Shown here: piece after piece, positions 1 to 10,219 of the stretch | How positions within the stretch are numbered: the stretch's first letter is position 1 | Layout: every line of letters begins with the position of its first letter | Source: an uncultured Coriobacteriaceae bacterium | GTDB taxonomy: Bacteria; Actinomycetota; Coriobacteriia; Coriobacteriales; Atopobiaceae | Assembly: GCA_902778135.1 (NCBI GenBank) | Contig: CACYWP010000021.1 | Location: 1 to 57,008 of the forward strand | Direction of reading: 5' to 3' | Length of the DNA: 57,008 nucleotides | The notes under the pieces: model-generated | The model's database searches: none | What the model saw: the letters and a program-made list of their open reading frames with translations, nothing else | Told to the model about the DNA's origin: nothing | Program-made: the position numbers and the translations under genes

Positions 1-3000
1 CGGGTCCGCCTGGCCGAACTCCTTGGTCAGCTTGTCTGCCGTCACCACGACCGGCCGCGGCGCGATGGCGAAGGTCCCCGAGGCCGTGCCCTCGTAGTTC
101 CCCGTGCCCGTTATCGTGACCGTGCCCGTGCCTGCGCTTACGTTGTCCTTGTACGTCGCTTTGTAGTCCGTGTCGGGCAGCGTATGCCCCTCCAGCGTGA
201 CTGTCAGCTTCGGCTCCTGAGGCATGCCGTCGTAGACGCAGTCGTCGGCAGCAACGGACGCCTCGGACAGGTCGCCCGAGACGATCCGGAACGTGGTGCC
301 GAGCGCACCGGTGATGTCGCCCAGACCCTTCACGACCACACTCGCTATGCCCACGTTCACGTTGTCCCGATAGGTGACCTCGTAGTCCACGCCCTCGCGC
401 AGGAGCAGGTCGACGCCGTCAAGCGAAACCTTGACCCTCGGCTGGATGCGACCACCGGTATAGGTCTGGTCGGAAATGGGCTCGATGGAGCCCAGCTCGA
501 GGTTGCTGTCGCTCGTGATGTTGAACGAACCGGCATTGGTTCCGACGTAGTTGCCCATGCCCTCGATGCGTACCGTCGCAACGGGACCATTCACGTTGTC
601 CTCGTAGCCCGTGACCCTATAGTCACGGTCTGCCTGCAGGGTCAGCGTCGCACCGTTTCGGCCGGACACGCTGACCGTCGGTGTCGGTTCGAGCGGGTCT
701 CCCGTCCAGATCCCGATGCCCGCCGCCACCGTGCAGCCACTTCCCGACAGGTCGTGCGGTGCGATGGCGAAGGTTCCCGTCGCCTGGCCCTCGTAGGCGC
801 CCTTGCCCGCCACCACTATGGTCGCGGCGCCCACGTTGACGTTGTCCTCGTACTTCACGACTTCGAAGTCCTTGCCGGCAACCAGCGTCCTGTCACCCAG
901 CACGACCGTTGGCTCGGGCTCCCATGCCTCTCCGTCATAGGTCACGCCATCGGCCGCAACCTGCGCCGCGGCAAGGCTCGTCGGCACGATCTCGAGGCTT
1001 CCGTCCACAAAGCGCACCATGTAGTTGCCCTGGTCCGCGTCGCCCGTCGCCTTGATGGCGTAGGTGCCCACGTCCTCGCCCGGCTCGCGCGACAGGTCGT
1101 AGTCCACCGCATCGCTGCCGACCGTGCCCCCGACCGTGGCCGTCAGCTTCGGGTCCGCCTGGCCGAACTCCTTGGTCAGCTTGTCTGCCGTCACCACGAC
1201 CGCCAGCTCCTTGCCGTTCAGCGTCACGCGCACGCCTGGCTGCAGGGCAACGCCCTCGTAGGTCATGTCCTGCGCGGTGACGACCGCGTCGGAAAGGTCG
1301 CCCCGAGTGATGGTGAAGGTGCCCGTCGCCTCCGTGACCAGCTCGTAGTTCCCCTGCCACCGCTCGCCCTGCGTCGTGATGGCGTAGGTGCCCACGTCCT
1401 CGCCCGGCTCGCGCACCAGCGTGTAGTCCACGGTGTCGTTCCCGTAGAGGCCATACTCCAGCGAGGCCGTCAGCTCGGGATCCTCCTCGCCATAGCCCTT
1501 CGTCACGTCGTCGGGCAGCACGGTAGCCTGGTAGGGCACGATGGTGTAGTGGTACGACACCGTGCCCGTGTAGTTGCCGATGCCATGCACCGTGGCGGTG
1601 GCCACGCTGCCCACATCGGTGCAGTTCTCGAACTCGCAGGTGAAGTCGTGCCATTCGTACAACTCCCTGCCATCGACCGTGACGTGGGGGGAGTACCCCC
1701 GCTCGTAGCCACCCCACCATTCGATGGTCTCGTGATACCTCAGCGTGGCATCGGAGATGTCGCGCGGCACGATCTGGAAGGTCGTGCCCAGCGAGGTGCC
1801 CTCCAGCTCGCCCAGGCCGCGCAGCTCCACCTCGGCGGTTCCCACGTTGTGGCTGTAGCAGAGGTACTCGTAGTCGACGCCCTCCGTCAGGAGCGCGTCA
1901 TCGAGGGTCACGTACAGCGTCGGATGGGGGACGTCGGCGCAGTAGACCTGGTCGGGGATGGGCTTGACATCACCGTAGCGCAGGTCCGCCAAGGCGCGGA
2001 TCTCGAACGGCATCGTCGCGGCCCCCGTGCAGTCGCCGATGCCCCGCACGGTGCATTGGCCAGTCCCAGGCTTCGTATTCTCCGTCCAATCGAGCTCGTA
2101 GTGCGTCCCCTCCACAAGGTCGAGCACCGTGCCGTCGCCCAGCGTGACGCTCACCCGCTCGGGATGGGGCTCGCTGGCCTCCCCCTCGTGATAGCGCTGG
2201 AAGGGTATCGTGAACTCGGCCTTGGAGACGTCGAGCGGCAGGATGGAGAAGCCGTCCCTCAGCGTGCCCTCGTAGTTGCCGATGCCCGTCACCGTGAACG
2301 ACGCAAGACCCGCCCCGACGTTGTCCTTGTAGGACACCGTGTAGTCCGTGCCCGCAACGAGCGTCGCCCCGCTCTCCCGGTGTGTGAGCACGAGCGCAGG
2401 CTCGAGGGCCTCGGCGCGATAGGTTTGGTCGGGGACGGATTCCATGTCCACCAGCCTGTCCAGCTTGGCGCGCTGGATGGTGAGGGTCCCGTCCACGAAC
2501 GTGACGGCATAGTTGCCCTGCTGCTCCTCGCCTTGGGCAGTGATGCCATAGGTACCCGGATTCTCGCCCTTCTCGCGCGCCAACGAGTAGGCAACCGGCT
2601 CCGCGTCAAGCGCGTTCTCGACCGTGGCCGTCAGCGACGGGTCCACCTGGCCATAGGCCTTGGTCTTGTCCTGCGCCTGCACCGTCACGGGCCGTGGCAC
2701 GATCTGGAACGGGACCTCCAGCGTGCCCTCGCAGCTGCCGATGCCCGTCACGGTGATGGTCGCCGTGCCGATGTCCGTGTTGTCCGCATACGACAGCCGA
2801 TAGTCCACGTCGCGCGTCAGCACGTGATCCTCGTCGACCGCAACCACCGGGTCGGGCTCGATCGCGACACCCGCATAGGGCTGGTCGTCGACGTCCTCCA
2901 CCGTCACGGTGGCCAGGTCGCGCTTGACGATCTCGAACGTCAGGTCACGTTTGCCCGTGACGCTCGAGCCCTCCTTGGCCTCGATGTGGGCCGTGGCAAT

Positions 3001-5172
3001 GCCCACCCCGTCGTTGTTCTCGTACCTCCAGGTGATGTCGCCCAGGGACGCCTTCAGCTCGGTGGGCACGAGGCTGCGGCCGGGCAGCGAGGGCAGCGTC
3101 ACCTTGCTGGTGGGCGTGGCGGGCATACCAGCGTAGACCTGCTTGGGTATGGGCTCGATGGTGGCCTCGTCCAAGCTCCGGGGGGTGATGTCGAATGTCA
3201 GCCGCTTCGTGCCGTCGTCGAGGTTGCCCATGCCTGCCGCCTTGACGGTCGCCGTGCCCGCGTCGACATTGTTCTCGTAGGAGAGGGTGTAGTCGCGACC
3301 CTCCAGCGCAATGAACCATTGGTGCTGGTCCCCGCTGCCGAAGTCGTAGTAGAGCGTGCAGCCCGGCTGGTACTTCTCACCATCCCACCTGACGTCACCG
3401 ATCGGATAGGCGGACATCTTCTCCATCGGAAAGCGCTTGATCTCGAACGTCAGCGTGATGGACGGCTCGAAGGCGAACTTCTCGCTGTCTCCCTTGATGA
3501 CGACATCCGCGGACGTGCTCGCATTGACGTTGTTGCCGTCATAGACGATGTAGTCATCCTTCTCGAAGACATGCCACCACCTGCTGCCCGTCAGGGTGGG
3601 CCTCACGTTGGTGTTGCAGAAGTAGTACGGCCCCTTGTCGACCTCCAGCAGCACGGAGGGATCGGTCAGGGGGACGGGAACATAGGCCTTGGAGTAGACC
3701 GTATTCTGGAGAACGCTCCATCGGGCCTCCGCCCACGACCCCACGGTCACCTTGAAGTCAAACGAGAACACCGGGTTGCGACCGAGCGCGAACTCGCTTC
3801 CGATGGCCATGGTCTGGTCCGAGTCCGGCATGTAGAGGGCGAGTCTTGGAATGTTGAACGGATTGACGTACTCCGCCTTGTAGGTGAGGTATAGTGCGGC
3901 GTCCTCGATGGTCTCCAGCGAGGCTGGCAGATGCAGGTACGCAAGCCCGATGCAATCCGCGAAGGCATATTCCTTGATGGTCCTCAGGCCTTCCGGCAGC
4001 TTCAGGTCACCATCCCGCATGCCGAGCCTCGCGCAGTTGCGGAAGGTGTCCCTGGGCAGGGTGGTGATCTTGGTCTGGGAGAGGTCCACCTGCTCGAGCG
4101 CCGGGCAATCGAGGAACACGGCCATTTCCAGGGTCTCCACCGATGGTGGCAGGGTGATGGAGGTCAGCTTCTGCATGTTGCGGAACGCGTTCAGCCCTAT
4201 GGTGGTGAGCCGATAGTCATCATCGGGGAACAGCACCCGCTCCACATGCTTTTGGGTCGCAGGGGTCACGAAGGCATCTTCGCTTATCGCCACGACGTAA
4301 TGGCTCATGATCTTGGAGGGAATGCTGACGCTGGAGGCCTCGCAGTAGACGCCCTCGATATGCGCATAGCCCAGCTCGTCGAGGGTGAAGCCGTACTTCT
4401 CGGTTTCGCTGGAAAACCCGAGCTTGGAAAGGTCCGGCTCGTCGTACTCCTTATAGACCATGAACATGAAGCGCTTCATGCCCGTGCACCCATGAAATGG
4501 CTCCAAGCCATATTTCACCGTTGACAGCAGCACGACCTCCTCGAGCGAAGCGCAGCCGTCGAACGCCCCCTGGGCAATCCATGTCAGGCTTGTCGGGCAC
4601 TCGATGGTGCGCAGGGCCGTGCAGTCGAGGAAGGCGAACGCTCCCAGCGAGCTGGTGTGGGACACGTCCTGGAAGGTCACACTCTCGAGCTTGTCGCAGT
4701 AGGCGAAGGCATAGTCCCCGACCGTCGTCACATTTGCGGGGATGGTGAAGCTCGTCAGGGAGCGGCAGTACTCGAAACAGCCCTCGGGGATGGACGTCAG
4801 GCCATCCGAGTCGATGATGACGCTCGTGAGCTGGGGCATGTCGTAGAAAGCGTGCCGTTCGAGACGCGTCAGGGTCCGTGGGAGCTCGACCACGCTGATC
4901 CGGTCGAACCCTGGCGACCGCTCGAGCGAGACGCTGGTGACCGTAAGACCTCCCACCTGCGTGGGGACCACGATCTGCGTGTCGTCACCCTCGTAGGACA
5001 TGACGGTCGCCGTTCCGTCGCCGTTCGGCAGGTACGTCCACTCACCATCCCGCTCGAAGTAATCCTCCACCGCCCAGGCCACCTTAGGGCAGGCCAGCAC
5101 GAGCAGCACGCAGGCAAGCACCATCAGCAGGCGCTTGAGCGGGTATCTCTCGGATGGTCTGCTCTGGGTCAT
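1..5172 (-). CDS. Giant LRR (BspA-like) and MBG-repeat surface protein, C-terminus beyond the window
   Basis: The frame is open from an ATG at 5172 to base 1 (1724 codons) and runs off the left edge, so the C-terminus is not seen. Residues 1-35 form a signal peptide (KR, then LLMVLACVLLVLA, ending AWA). Leucine-rich repeats of the BspA/LRR_5 type (units such as AFAYCDKLESVTF and AFRNMQKLTSITLPPSV) follow to about residue 450. From about residue 540 the protein is a chain of Ig-like MBG modules of two kinds: one with YxDNVxxGxATVxVxGxGNYxG, and one with YGxxDPxLTATV and REPGEDVGTYAI. It is probably a cell-surface adhesin or stalk (inference). The RBS GAGGAG lies in the last codons of the upstream gene, whose stop is only 5 bp away, so the two are probably translationally coupled. 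Confidence 0.85.
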   Translation of the reverse strand, partial: MTQSRPSERYPLKRLLMVLACVLLVLACPKVAWAVEDYFERDGEWTYLPNGDGTATVMSYEGDDTQIVVPTQVGGLTVTSVSLERSPGFDRISVVELPRTLTRLERHAFYDMPQLTSVIIDSDGLTSIPEGCFEYCRSLTSFTIPANVTTVGDYAFAYCDKLESVTFQDVSHTSSLGAFAFLDCTALRTIECPTSLTWIAQGAFDGCASLEEVVLLSTVKYGLEPFHGCTGMKRFMFMVYKEYDEPDLSKLGFSSETEKYGFTLDELGYAHIEGVYCEASSVSIPSKIMSHYVVAISEDAFVTPATQKHVERVLFPDDDYRLTTIGLNAFRNMQKLTSITLPPSVETLEMAVFLDCPALEQVDLSQTKITTLPRDTFRNCARLGMRDGDLKLPEGLRTIKEYAFADCIGLAYLHLPASLETIEDAALYLTYKAEYVNPFNIPRLALYMPDSDQTMAIGSEFALGRNPVFSFDFKVTVGSWAEARWSVLQNTVYSKAYVPVPLTDPSVLLEVDKGPYYFCNTNVRPTLTGSRWWHVFEKDDYIVYDGNNVNASTSADVVIKGDSEKFAFEPSITLTFEIKRFPMEKMSAYPIGDVRWDGEKYQPGCTLYYDFGSGDQHQWFIALEGRDYTLSYENNVDAGTATVKAAGMGNLDDGTKRLTFDITPRSLDEATIEPIPKQVYAGMPATPTSKVTLPSLPGRSLVPTELKASLGDITWRYENNDGVGIATAHIEAKEGSSVTGKRDLTFEIVKRDLATVTVEDVDDQPYAGVAIEPDPVVAVDEDHVLTRDVDYRLSYADNTDIGTATITVTGIGSCEGTLEVPFQIVPRPVTVQAQDKTKAYGQVDPSLTATVENALDAEPVAYSLAREKGENPGTYGITAQGEEQQGNYAVTFVDGTLTIQRAKLDRLVDMESVPDQTYRAEALEPALVLTHRESGATLVAGTDYTVSYKDNVGAGLASFTVTGIGNYEGTLRDGFSILPLDVSKAEFTIPFQRYHEGEASEPHPERVSVTLGDGTVLDLVEGTHYELDWTENTKPGTGQCTVRGIGDCTGAATMPFEIRALADLRYGDVKPIPDQVYCADVPHPTLYVTLDDALLTEGVDYEYLCYSHNVGTAEVELRGLGELEGTSLGTTFQIVPRDISDATLRYHETIEWWGGYERGYSPHVTVDGRELYEWHDFTCEFENCTDVGSVATATVHGIGNYTGTVSYHYTIVPYQATVLPDDVTKGYGEEDPELTASLEYGLYGNDTVDYTLVREPGEDVGTYAITTQGERWQGNYELVTEATGTFTITRGDLSDAVVTAQDMTYEGVALQPGVRVTLNGKELAVVVTADKLTKEFGQADPKLTATVGGTVGSDAVDYDLSREPGEDVGTYAIKATGDADQGNYMVRFVDGSLEIVPTSLAAAQVAADGVTYDGEAWEPEPTVVLGDRTLVAGKDFEVVKYEDNVNVGAATIVVAGKGAYEGQATGTFAIAPHDLSGSGCTVAAGIGIWTGDPLEPTPTVSVSGRNGATLTLQADRDYRVTGYEDNVNGPVATVRIEGMGNYVGTNAGSFNITSDSNLELGSIEPISDQTYTGGRIQPRVKVSLDGVDLLLREGVDYEVTYRDNVNVGIASVVVKGLGDITGALGTTFRIVSGDLSEASVAADDCVYDGMPQEPKLTVTLEGHTLPDTDYKATYKDNVSAGTGTVTITGTGNYEGTASGTFAIAPRPVVVTADKLTKEFGQADP

Positions 5173-5177
5173 GACGG

Positions 5178-8100
5178 CTACTCCTCGGACTCTCCCCTGC
5201 GCCCGTGCCTGCGCTCCCATTCCTCGCGCTCCACGAGCTTGCGGCGTGCACCATATGCGACGAGTCCCGCTCCCATGCCGCCTAGCACCATCGACAGGGG
5301 TCCCGTGAACGCCAGGGGGTCGTTCGTGCTGGGAAGGGTGCGCGAGTCTGCCTGTCCCTGCGAAGGCGCTGGCGAGGGGCTCGGCTTCGGGTTCGGAGAT
5401 GGCTTCGGAGTCGGCTTCGGGTTGACGGGGTCGTCGGGATCGTCCGCACCGTCTGTCGTCCAGCCCTCCTCGGGGTCGACCAGCACCCCCTCGCCCGTGA
5501 CGCTCAGGATGCTCAGCTCGCCTTCCTTGCCCTTGTGGAACCCCGTCATCAACGGCGCCTCTATGCCCGAGCTGGCCAGCAGGTCCTCAGAGGCCCATGC
5601 GTCATGCACCCTCACGATGACCTTCTTGTGCTCCTCGCCGTCCCATTCCTCCGGAATCTGGAAGGTGACCTCGTAGTCCACCGCCTTGCCCGGCATGAGC
5701 TGGCCCTTGCCGAGCGACGGGCTCAGCTCGGTGAACTTGTCCTGGTCGCCCAGGGGCCATCCGGCGGACTCGGCCTGTGCGCCGAGGATGCCCATCGCCG
5801 CCTTGGCGTCGGCCTCCTCTGCCGCCGCCGACCAGTTGCGACTCTGGGTGTTGAGGCTCATCTTGCTCGGGTCGAGCTCGCCCACGTGCGCCGTGGACAC
5901 CACCGCGTTGCCCGCGTCGGGGTCGATGAGGTCAACGTCGAAGCCGGAGATGACCACGTTGCCGTGGTTGCGCAGGGTGAGCACGAAGACGCACGGCCTG
6001 CCAGCGCAGACGAAGTGGTCCCTGGGGCGGAATCCGTCGATCTCCGCCGCGATGGCATGCGGGACGAAGAGGTGGCCAATGGTTGCCTGGCTCTTGTCGG
6101 CATCGGTGATCTCGGACGTGATGAAGGTGGAGCCCGACCCCTCGAACAGGATCGGCAGCAGCGTGTCGACCGGATGGTCCAGCTCGCAGAACTCGAAGCT
6201 GTCGGTGAACTTGCCCTCGATGAGCTTGGACGCCTTGATGCGGTAGATGTCGTCATCCACCGGAGTCGCCTTGCCCGTGACGGGATCGATCTCGTCGCCC
6301 GCACCACCCACGCGACTGTCGATGTAGTACAGGTACGTGCCCTTGGGGCTCACGCCAAAGGCGCCGCCGTCGAAACCCTCCAGGTCGACGACGCTCTCGG
6401 TCAGACCCGAGGCGTCGATGACGTCATAGGAGTAGGACCCCTCGTACAGGTGCGGGTCGGGATCGCCCACGGTGCTCTGGTGCGTGAAGAGGAAGGGTGC
6501 ATGGCCCGTGCCCGGCCACGACACCAGCCCGGGCAGGATGTCGCTGCTGTGCACGTTGCGGCGCACCGTGAAGGAACTCAGGTCACCGGAGCGATCCATC
6601 TCGCCCGTGAAGATGTCGTAACCCGCGTCATAGCGGAAGAGCAGGGCAACCCTGAATTTGAGGACGGCATCGTCGCCGACCAGGGTGAGGTCCATGCTCG
6701 AGACGGTGGAGTCGAGCTCGACATCCTCGAACAGCGGCTTGTATTCGAACGAGAACAGGTTGTCGACCACCGAGCAGCGGCCAACAGAGAAGTTCACCAA
6801 GGCGTCGCTGGCCATGATGCCGGCGGCCGTCGACGCGCTGCGCCGGATGAAGGAGATGACGAACACCCCCGAGATCCCGGCGGGACCACAGCGGTCGATG
6901 ATGCGCGGGCTGACGACCATGTGCTTCAGGTCGTCGCCCAGGTACTTCGCGCCCGGCGCGACCGAGCAGAGGCGCACGTTGAGGTTCGCATCCAGGAGGA
7001 CCATGCTGATCGTGGGGCTCGTGAACACCTTGTAGACGTAGTCACGGGACTGATAGGAGTCGGTGTCCTCCTCGACGGGACGCAGGCCGCCCGTCACCAC
7101 GAGGCAGGCAGCCGACCCGTCATACCAGAGCGGTGCGTCGCTCGGGCGGGTGATGATGTCGAAGTCGTAGTCGAAGATGTCGGAACGGGGCAGGTTGGGA
7201 TCGTTGCTGGAGTATTCGATGACCTTCGGGGCTCCCCACGTCCCGGTGTTGGCGTTGTATGCCGACGCGGTGACGCGCGTCCGGCGCTTGGGCTCCCCAG
7301 CGCTGGGGTACTCCACGGTCATGACGCGGAAGAGGTAGGTCGTGCCGGCGATGACCGCCACGCGCTGGTGCGGATCGCTGAAGGTCTCGGTGAAGATGGG
7401 CGCATCGAGCAGGGGTTTGATTCCTCCGTGGTCGGCAAGGGCGATGCCGTCGCTGCGGAAGGCCTCGCGGCCCGTGGCGCTCGAGGAGACCTCGTAGTCG
7501 TACTCCTCCACGGGAACCTCGCCGAAGCCGAAGAGCGGGTCGCCCAGCAAGAGGTCGTCGTCCTCGGGTGCACCGACGGCGCCCTCGTCCGCAGGGGCCT
7601 CGGCGCCCAGCGGGGCGTCGATGGTTGCATCCTGACCTTCGGCGGCGGCGTCGAGGACCTCGGCCTCGACAGCGTCGGCTTCGCCGACCTCGGCGGCCGC
7701 GGCGACACCGACGGCAGCGGCGCCAAGCGGGGCATCGTCCGAGGCGTCCTGGGCGTCATTGCGCGCGAAGGCGATCGCGCCGGGGCAGTCCACCAGCTCG
7801 GCTGTCACGGTCCCGTCGTCTGCCACCGTCAGGTGCACGGCCTTGTCGCGATGGATGACGGGACGGGACGCACGCGCCTCGTCACGCGCGGACAGCAGCA
7901 GGCTCTCGTCCCTCCTGATGGCACGGGCCTCCACGCTGGCGCCCAGCTCGTCGTTGGTCACCATCACCAGCGTATCGTACATCACCTCGTTGGAGGGCAT
8001 CCCGTCGACAGGCGAGCACAGGATGGTGTGGCGCTTCTCGCTCTCGCCGGGATGCGTGAACATGAAGCGAGGCTTGCCGTGCTTCCACACCTCCTCGCCC

Positions 8101-10028
8101 GTCTCGCGCGGCAGCCCGGCGTTGCCCTCGGGCGGCCAGTTGTCCTCGAGGGTCTCCTTGAGGCTGGCGAGCGTCGCGGATGCCTTGAAGACGATGAACT
8201 GCGCAAAGATCTCGATCATGGCCTCGCACCCTATCACGCAGTGCGGGTTGGCCTTGTTCTCCGTGATCGCCTTGGTGGAGATGAAGCCCACGAACATCGT
8301 CATCGCCAGGGTGCCCGACACGCCGCACGAGAGGAAGTCCTTCACGCCTATGCCCAGGCTGACCGTGAAGGCCAGCCGCAGGTTGATGGCGATGGGGTCG
8401 AAGTCGTCCACGCTCCACTCGGCATGCGTCAGCGGCAGGTTGTCGCTGTCCTTGGCCTTGGCGAAGGTCGTCGCCAGGGTCATGGCGCTGCGCGCCGTCA
8501 GCGAGAGGCTGAAGGACACGAATGCCGGCACATAGCCGCCGAGCAGCGTCTGTATGGAGTAGCTGAACGAGAGGCCCGCCTGGGCGACCAGCTGGAGGGT
8601 CCCGTGGTACACCTCGGTGTACTGGTCGTCATCGTCCAGCAGCCATTCCAGGCCCAGCAGCGCCGCGGCAGAGATCGTCCAGGACGCCTTCTCGGTGAAC
8701 TTGGATCGCTGCACCGAGCCGTCCTTCTGAATGAAGCCGCCGTCGGCGGCCATCTTCCTGATCGCCGCCCTGCCTTCGTCGTACATGCTCTCGTATTTGT
8801 TCTTGAAGTAGTCGGCGGGCCCGTCCTTCCAGCCGTTGAGGATGGGCTCTCCGTACTCGTCCCGCTGCTGGAACTCGCCGGTGTCGCCCTTCACGATGTC
8901 GGCTCCCACGGTCAGGATGAGCCTGGTGGGCGAGAACTGCACCTGCAGGGGCAACCGGGGCGTCCAGCAGCTCACGTTCACGTTCTCAAGCCCCGGAACG
9001 CCCACCGGTATGGTCGCCGAGAGACCCGCATCGGGGTTGCCGAACATGGGTGCCAGCGTGGTGTTCTCGGGAGCCTTCTCTATGGGCGCCTTCATCGTCT
9101 TGACGACGACGTCGACCCAGTACTTCTTGCCGTCATAGGAGTACGTGAAGCGCAGCGTCGTCTCCCCCTCGGGCAGGCAGTACTTCTCGCCACGATGCAG
9201 GAACTCCCTCTCGAACGTGGCCGTCGCAAGGCCGGTGCCGCGGTCATAGGTGGCCGTCTCGGTCAGCTTTTCGCCTCCCCATGCCTTGCCTGCCTTGTCC
9301 TGGAGCGTGACGCTGACGTTTCCGTCCGCCCCCAGCAGCCTGATGGCAATCTTGTGGGCCTTGTCGTTGCTTGCGCTCTGGAAGAAGGTGTTGTCGCTGT
9401 AGTGGATGTCCCAGTCGTTGAAGGTGATGCGCTCAGCGTAGACGGACATGTCGTCGATGGCATGGGTTCCCACCGTTATGCCGGTCGCGCCCTCCACGAA
9501 GATCTTGCCCGTGGAGAACTCGCGCATCATGTGGGACCTCGACTTGGGGCTTTTGACCTGCAGCTCGCAATAGCACTCGTAGAGGCCGTTGCGCGGCTCG
9601 CCCTTGTCGTCGACGAAGCACATGCCCGTGAGGTCGAAGATGACGTTGCCGTCGTCATCGGTCTCCGCCTCGGCGGTCTTGCGGGTCGCGTCGGGACAGA
9701 GCGACGTGAGTATCACGGTCGCACCGGGCACGGGCTCGGCCTTGCCGCCCGTCTCCAGGGGAGACACGTCGTCCACGTGGATGCCGACCTCGTTCTTGCT
9801 CACGATCCTGAACTCGTACTGGGCGCTCGAGGAGGCTGCCCACGCATGGCGCACCGACAGCACCTGCAGCAGCGAGGGGTCGCCCTCGCCCTCCGACACC
9901 GGCATGAGGCCCATTATGGCCGTGGTCGCGAGCGCCGATGCCGCACTCCTGAGGAAGGTCCTTCGCGTGATGACGGCCAGCTCGTCGTCTCTCCGGCCTG
10001 CGTTACGCTCACTATCGCTGCGGATCAT
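5178..10028 (-). CDS. Tat-exported cell-surface protein with LAxTG-type sorting signal, function unknown
   Basis: The chosen start is the ATG at 10028, preceded by a G-rich RBS (GGGGGG); an upstream in-frame start at 10109 would add 27 residues. This gives 1616 aa. The N-terminus carries a twin-arginine signal (TRRTFLRSA, then a hydrophobic stretch). The C-terminus has a Pro/Ser/Lys wall-spanning stretch (KPTPKPSPNPKPSPSPAP), then LAFTG at about residue 1572, a hydrophobic segment and RRK, which is the layout of a sortase substrate; LAxTG is the class E sortase motif. An Ala/Asp/Glu-rich linker lies near residues 780-840. A CARDB-like stretch (FVLTLRNHGNVVISGF) lies near 1370. The middle resembles nothing I can name. 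It forms an operon with the LRR protein that follows 5 bp downstream. Confidence 0.85.
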   Translation of the reverse strand: MIRSDSERNAGRRDDELAVITRRTFLRSAASALATTAIMGLMPVSEGEGDPSLLQVLSVRHAWAASSSAQYEFRIVSKNEVGIHVDDVSPLETGGKAEPVPGATVILTSLCPDATRKTAEAETDDDGNVIFDLTGMCFVDDKGEPRNGLYECYCELQVKSPKSRSHMMREFSTGKIFVEGATGITVGTHAIDDMSVYAERITFNDWDIHYSDNTFFQSASNDKAHKIAIRLLGADGNVSVTLQDKAGKAWGGEKLTETATYDRGTGLATATFEREFLHRGEKYCLPEGETTLRFTYSYDGKKYWVDVVVKTMKAPIEKAPENTTLAPMFGNPDAGLSATIPVGVPGLENVNVSCWTPRLPLQVQFSPTRLILTVGADIVKGDTGEFQQRDEYGEPILNGWKDGPADYFKNKYESMYDEGRAAIRKMAADGGFIQKDGSVQRSKFTEKASWTISAAALLGLEWLLDDDDQYTEVYHGTLQLVAQAGLSFSYSIQTLLGGYVPAFVSFSLSLTARSAMTLATTFAKAKDSDNLPLTHAEWSVDDFDPIAINLRLAFTVSLGIGVKDFLSCGVSGTLAMTMFVGFISTKAITENKANPHCVIGCEAMIEIFAQFIVFKASATLASLKETLEDNWPPEGNAGLPRETGEEVWKHGKPRFMFTHPGESEKRHTILCSPVDGMPSNEVMYDTLVMVTNDELGASVEARAIRRDESLLLSARDEARASRPVIHRDKAVHLTVADDGTVTAELVDCPGAIAFARNDAQDASDDAPLGAAAVGVAAAAEVGEADAVEAEVLDAAAEGQDATIDAPLGAEAPADEGAVGAPEDDDLLLGDPLFGFGEVPVEEYDYEVSSSATGREAFRSDGIALADHGGIKPLLDAPIFTETFSDPHQRVAVIAGTTYLFRVMTVEYPSAGEPKRRTRVTASAYNANTGTWGAPKVIEYSSNDPNLPRSDIFDYDFDIITRPSDAPLWYDGSAACLVVTGGLRPVEEDTDSYQSRDYVYKVFTSPTISMVLLDANLNVRLCSVAPGAKYLGDDLKHMVVSPRIIDRCGPAGISGVFVISFIRRSASTAAGIMASDALVNFSVGRCSVVDNLFSFEYKPLFEDVELDSTVSSMDLTLVGDDAVLKFRVALLFRYDAGYDIFTGEMDRSGDLSSFTVRRNVHSSDILPGLVSWPGTGHAPFLFTHQSTVGDPDPHLYEGSYSYDVIDASGLTESVVDLEGFDGGAFGVSPKGTYLYYIDSRVGGAGDEIDPVTGKATPVDDDIYRIKASKLIEGKFTDSFEFCELDHPVDTLLPILFEGSGSTFITSEITDADKSQATIGHLFVPHAIAAEIDGFRPRDHFVCAGRPCVFVLTLRNHGNVVISGFDVDLIDPDAGNAVVSTAHVGELDPSKMSLNTQSRNWSAAAEEADAKAAMGILGAQAESAGWPLGDQDKFTELSPSLGKGQLMPGKAVDYEVTFQIPEEWDGEEHKKVIVRVHDAWASEDLLASSGIEAPLMTGFHKGKEGELSILSVTGEGVLVDPEEGWTTDGADDPDDPVNPKPTPKPSPNPKPSPSPAPSQGQADSRTLPSTNDPLAFTGPLSMVLGGMGAGLVAYGARRKLVEREEWERRHGRRGESEE

Positions 10029-10219
10029 AGGTCGCCCCCCATGTCTGCGTCTCGCCCACCCCTGACGCAACGCGAGCGTGATCGTCTCACCTACGCTGGC
10101 TGGGCCCATCGCCTAAATAAACGATAGGTGCGGACAAGCGTCTCACACGGCTGTCGTGCCTCGTTGGCAACATGCGCCAATCGGCGGGCAAACGGCGGCA
10201 AGTGGATGCAAACGACCTG

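Noticed and set aside
184..3894. Long open frame on the plus strand (1236 codons)
   Set aside because: It lies antisense to the LRR/MBG gene. Its product is His/Arg/Val-rich without domains or an RBS, the usual shadow of a high-GC gene.
5535..10127. Plus-strand open frame of 1530 codons
   Set aside because: Antisense shadow of the Tat/LAxTG protein. The minus-strand reading has a signal peptide, sorting signal and RBS.
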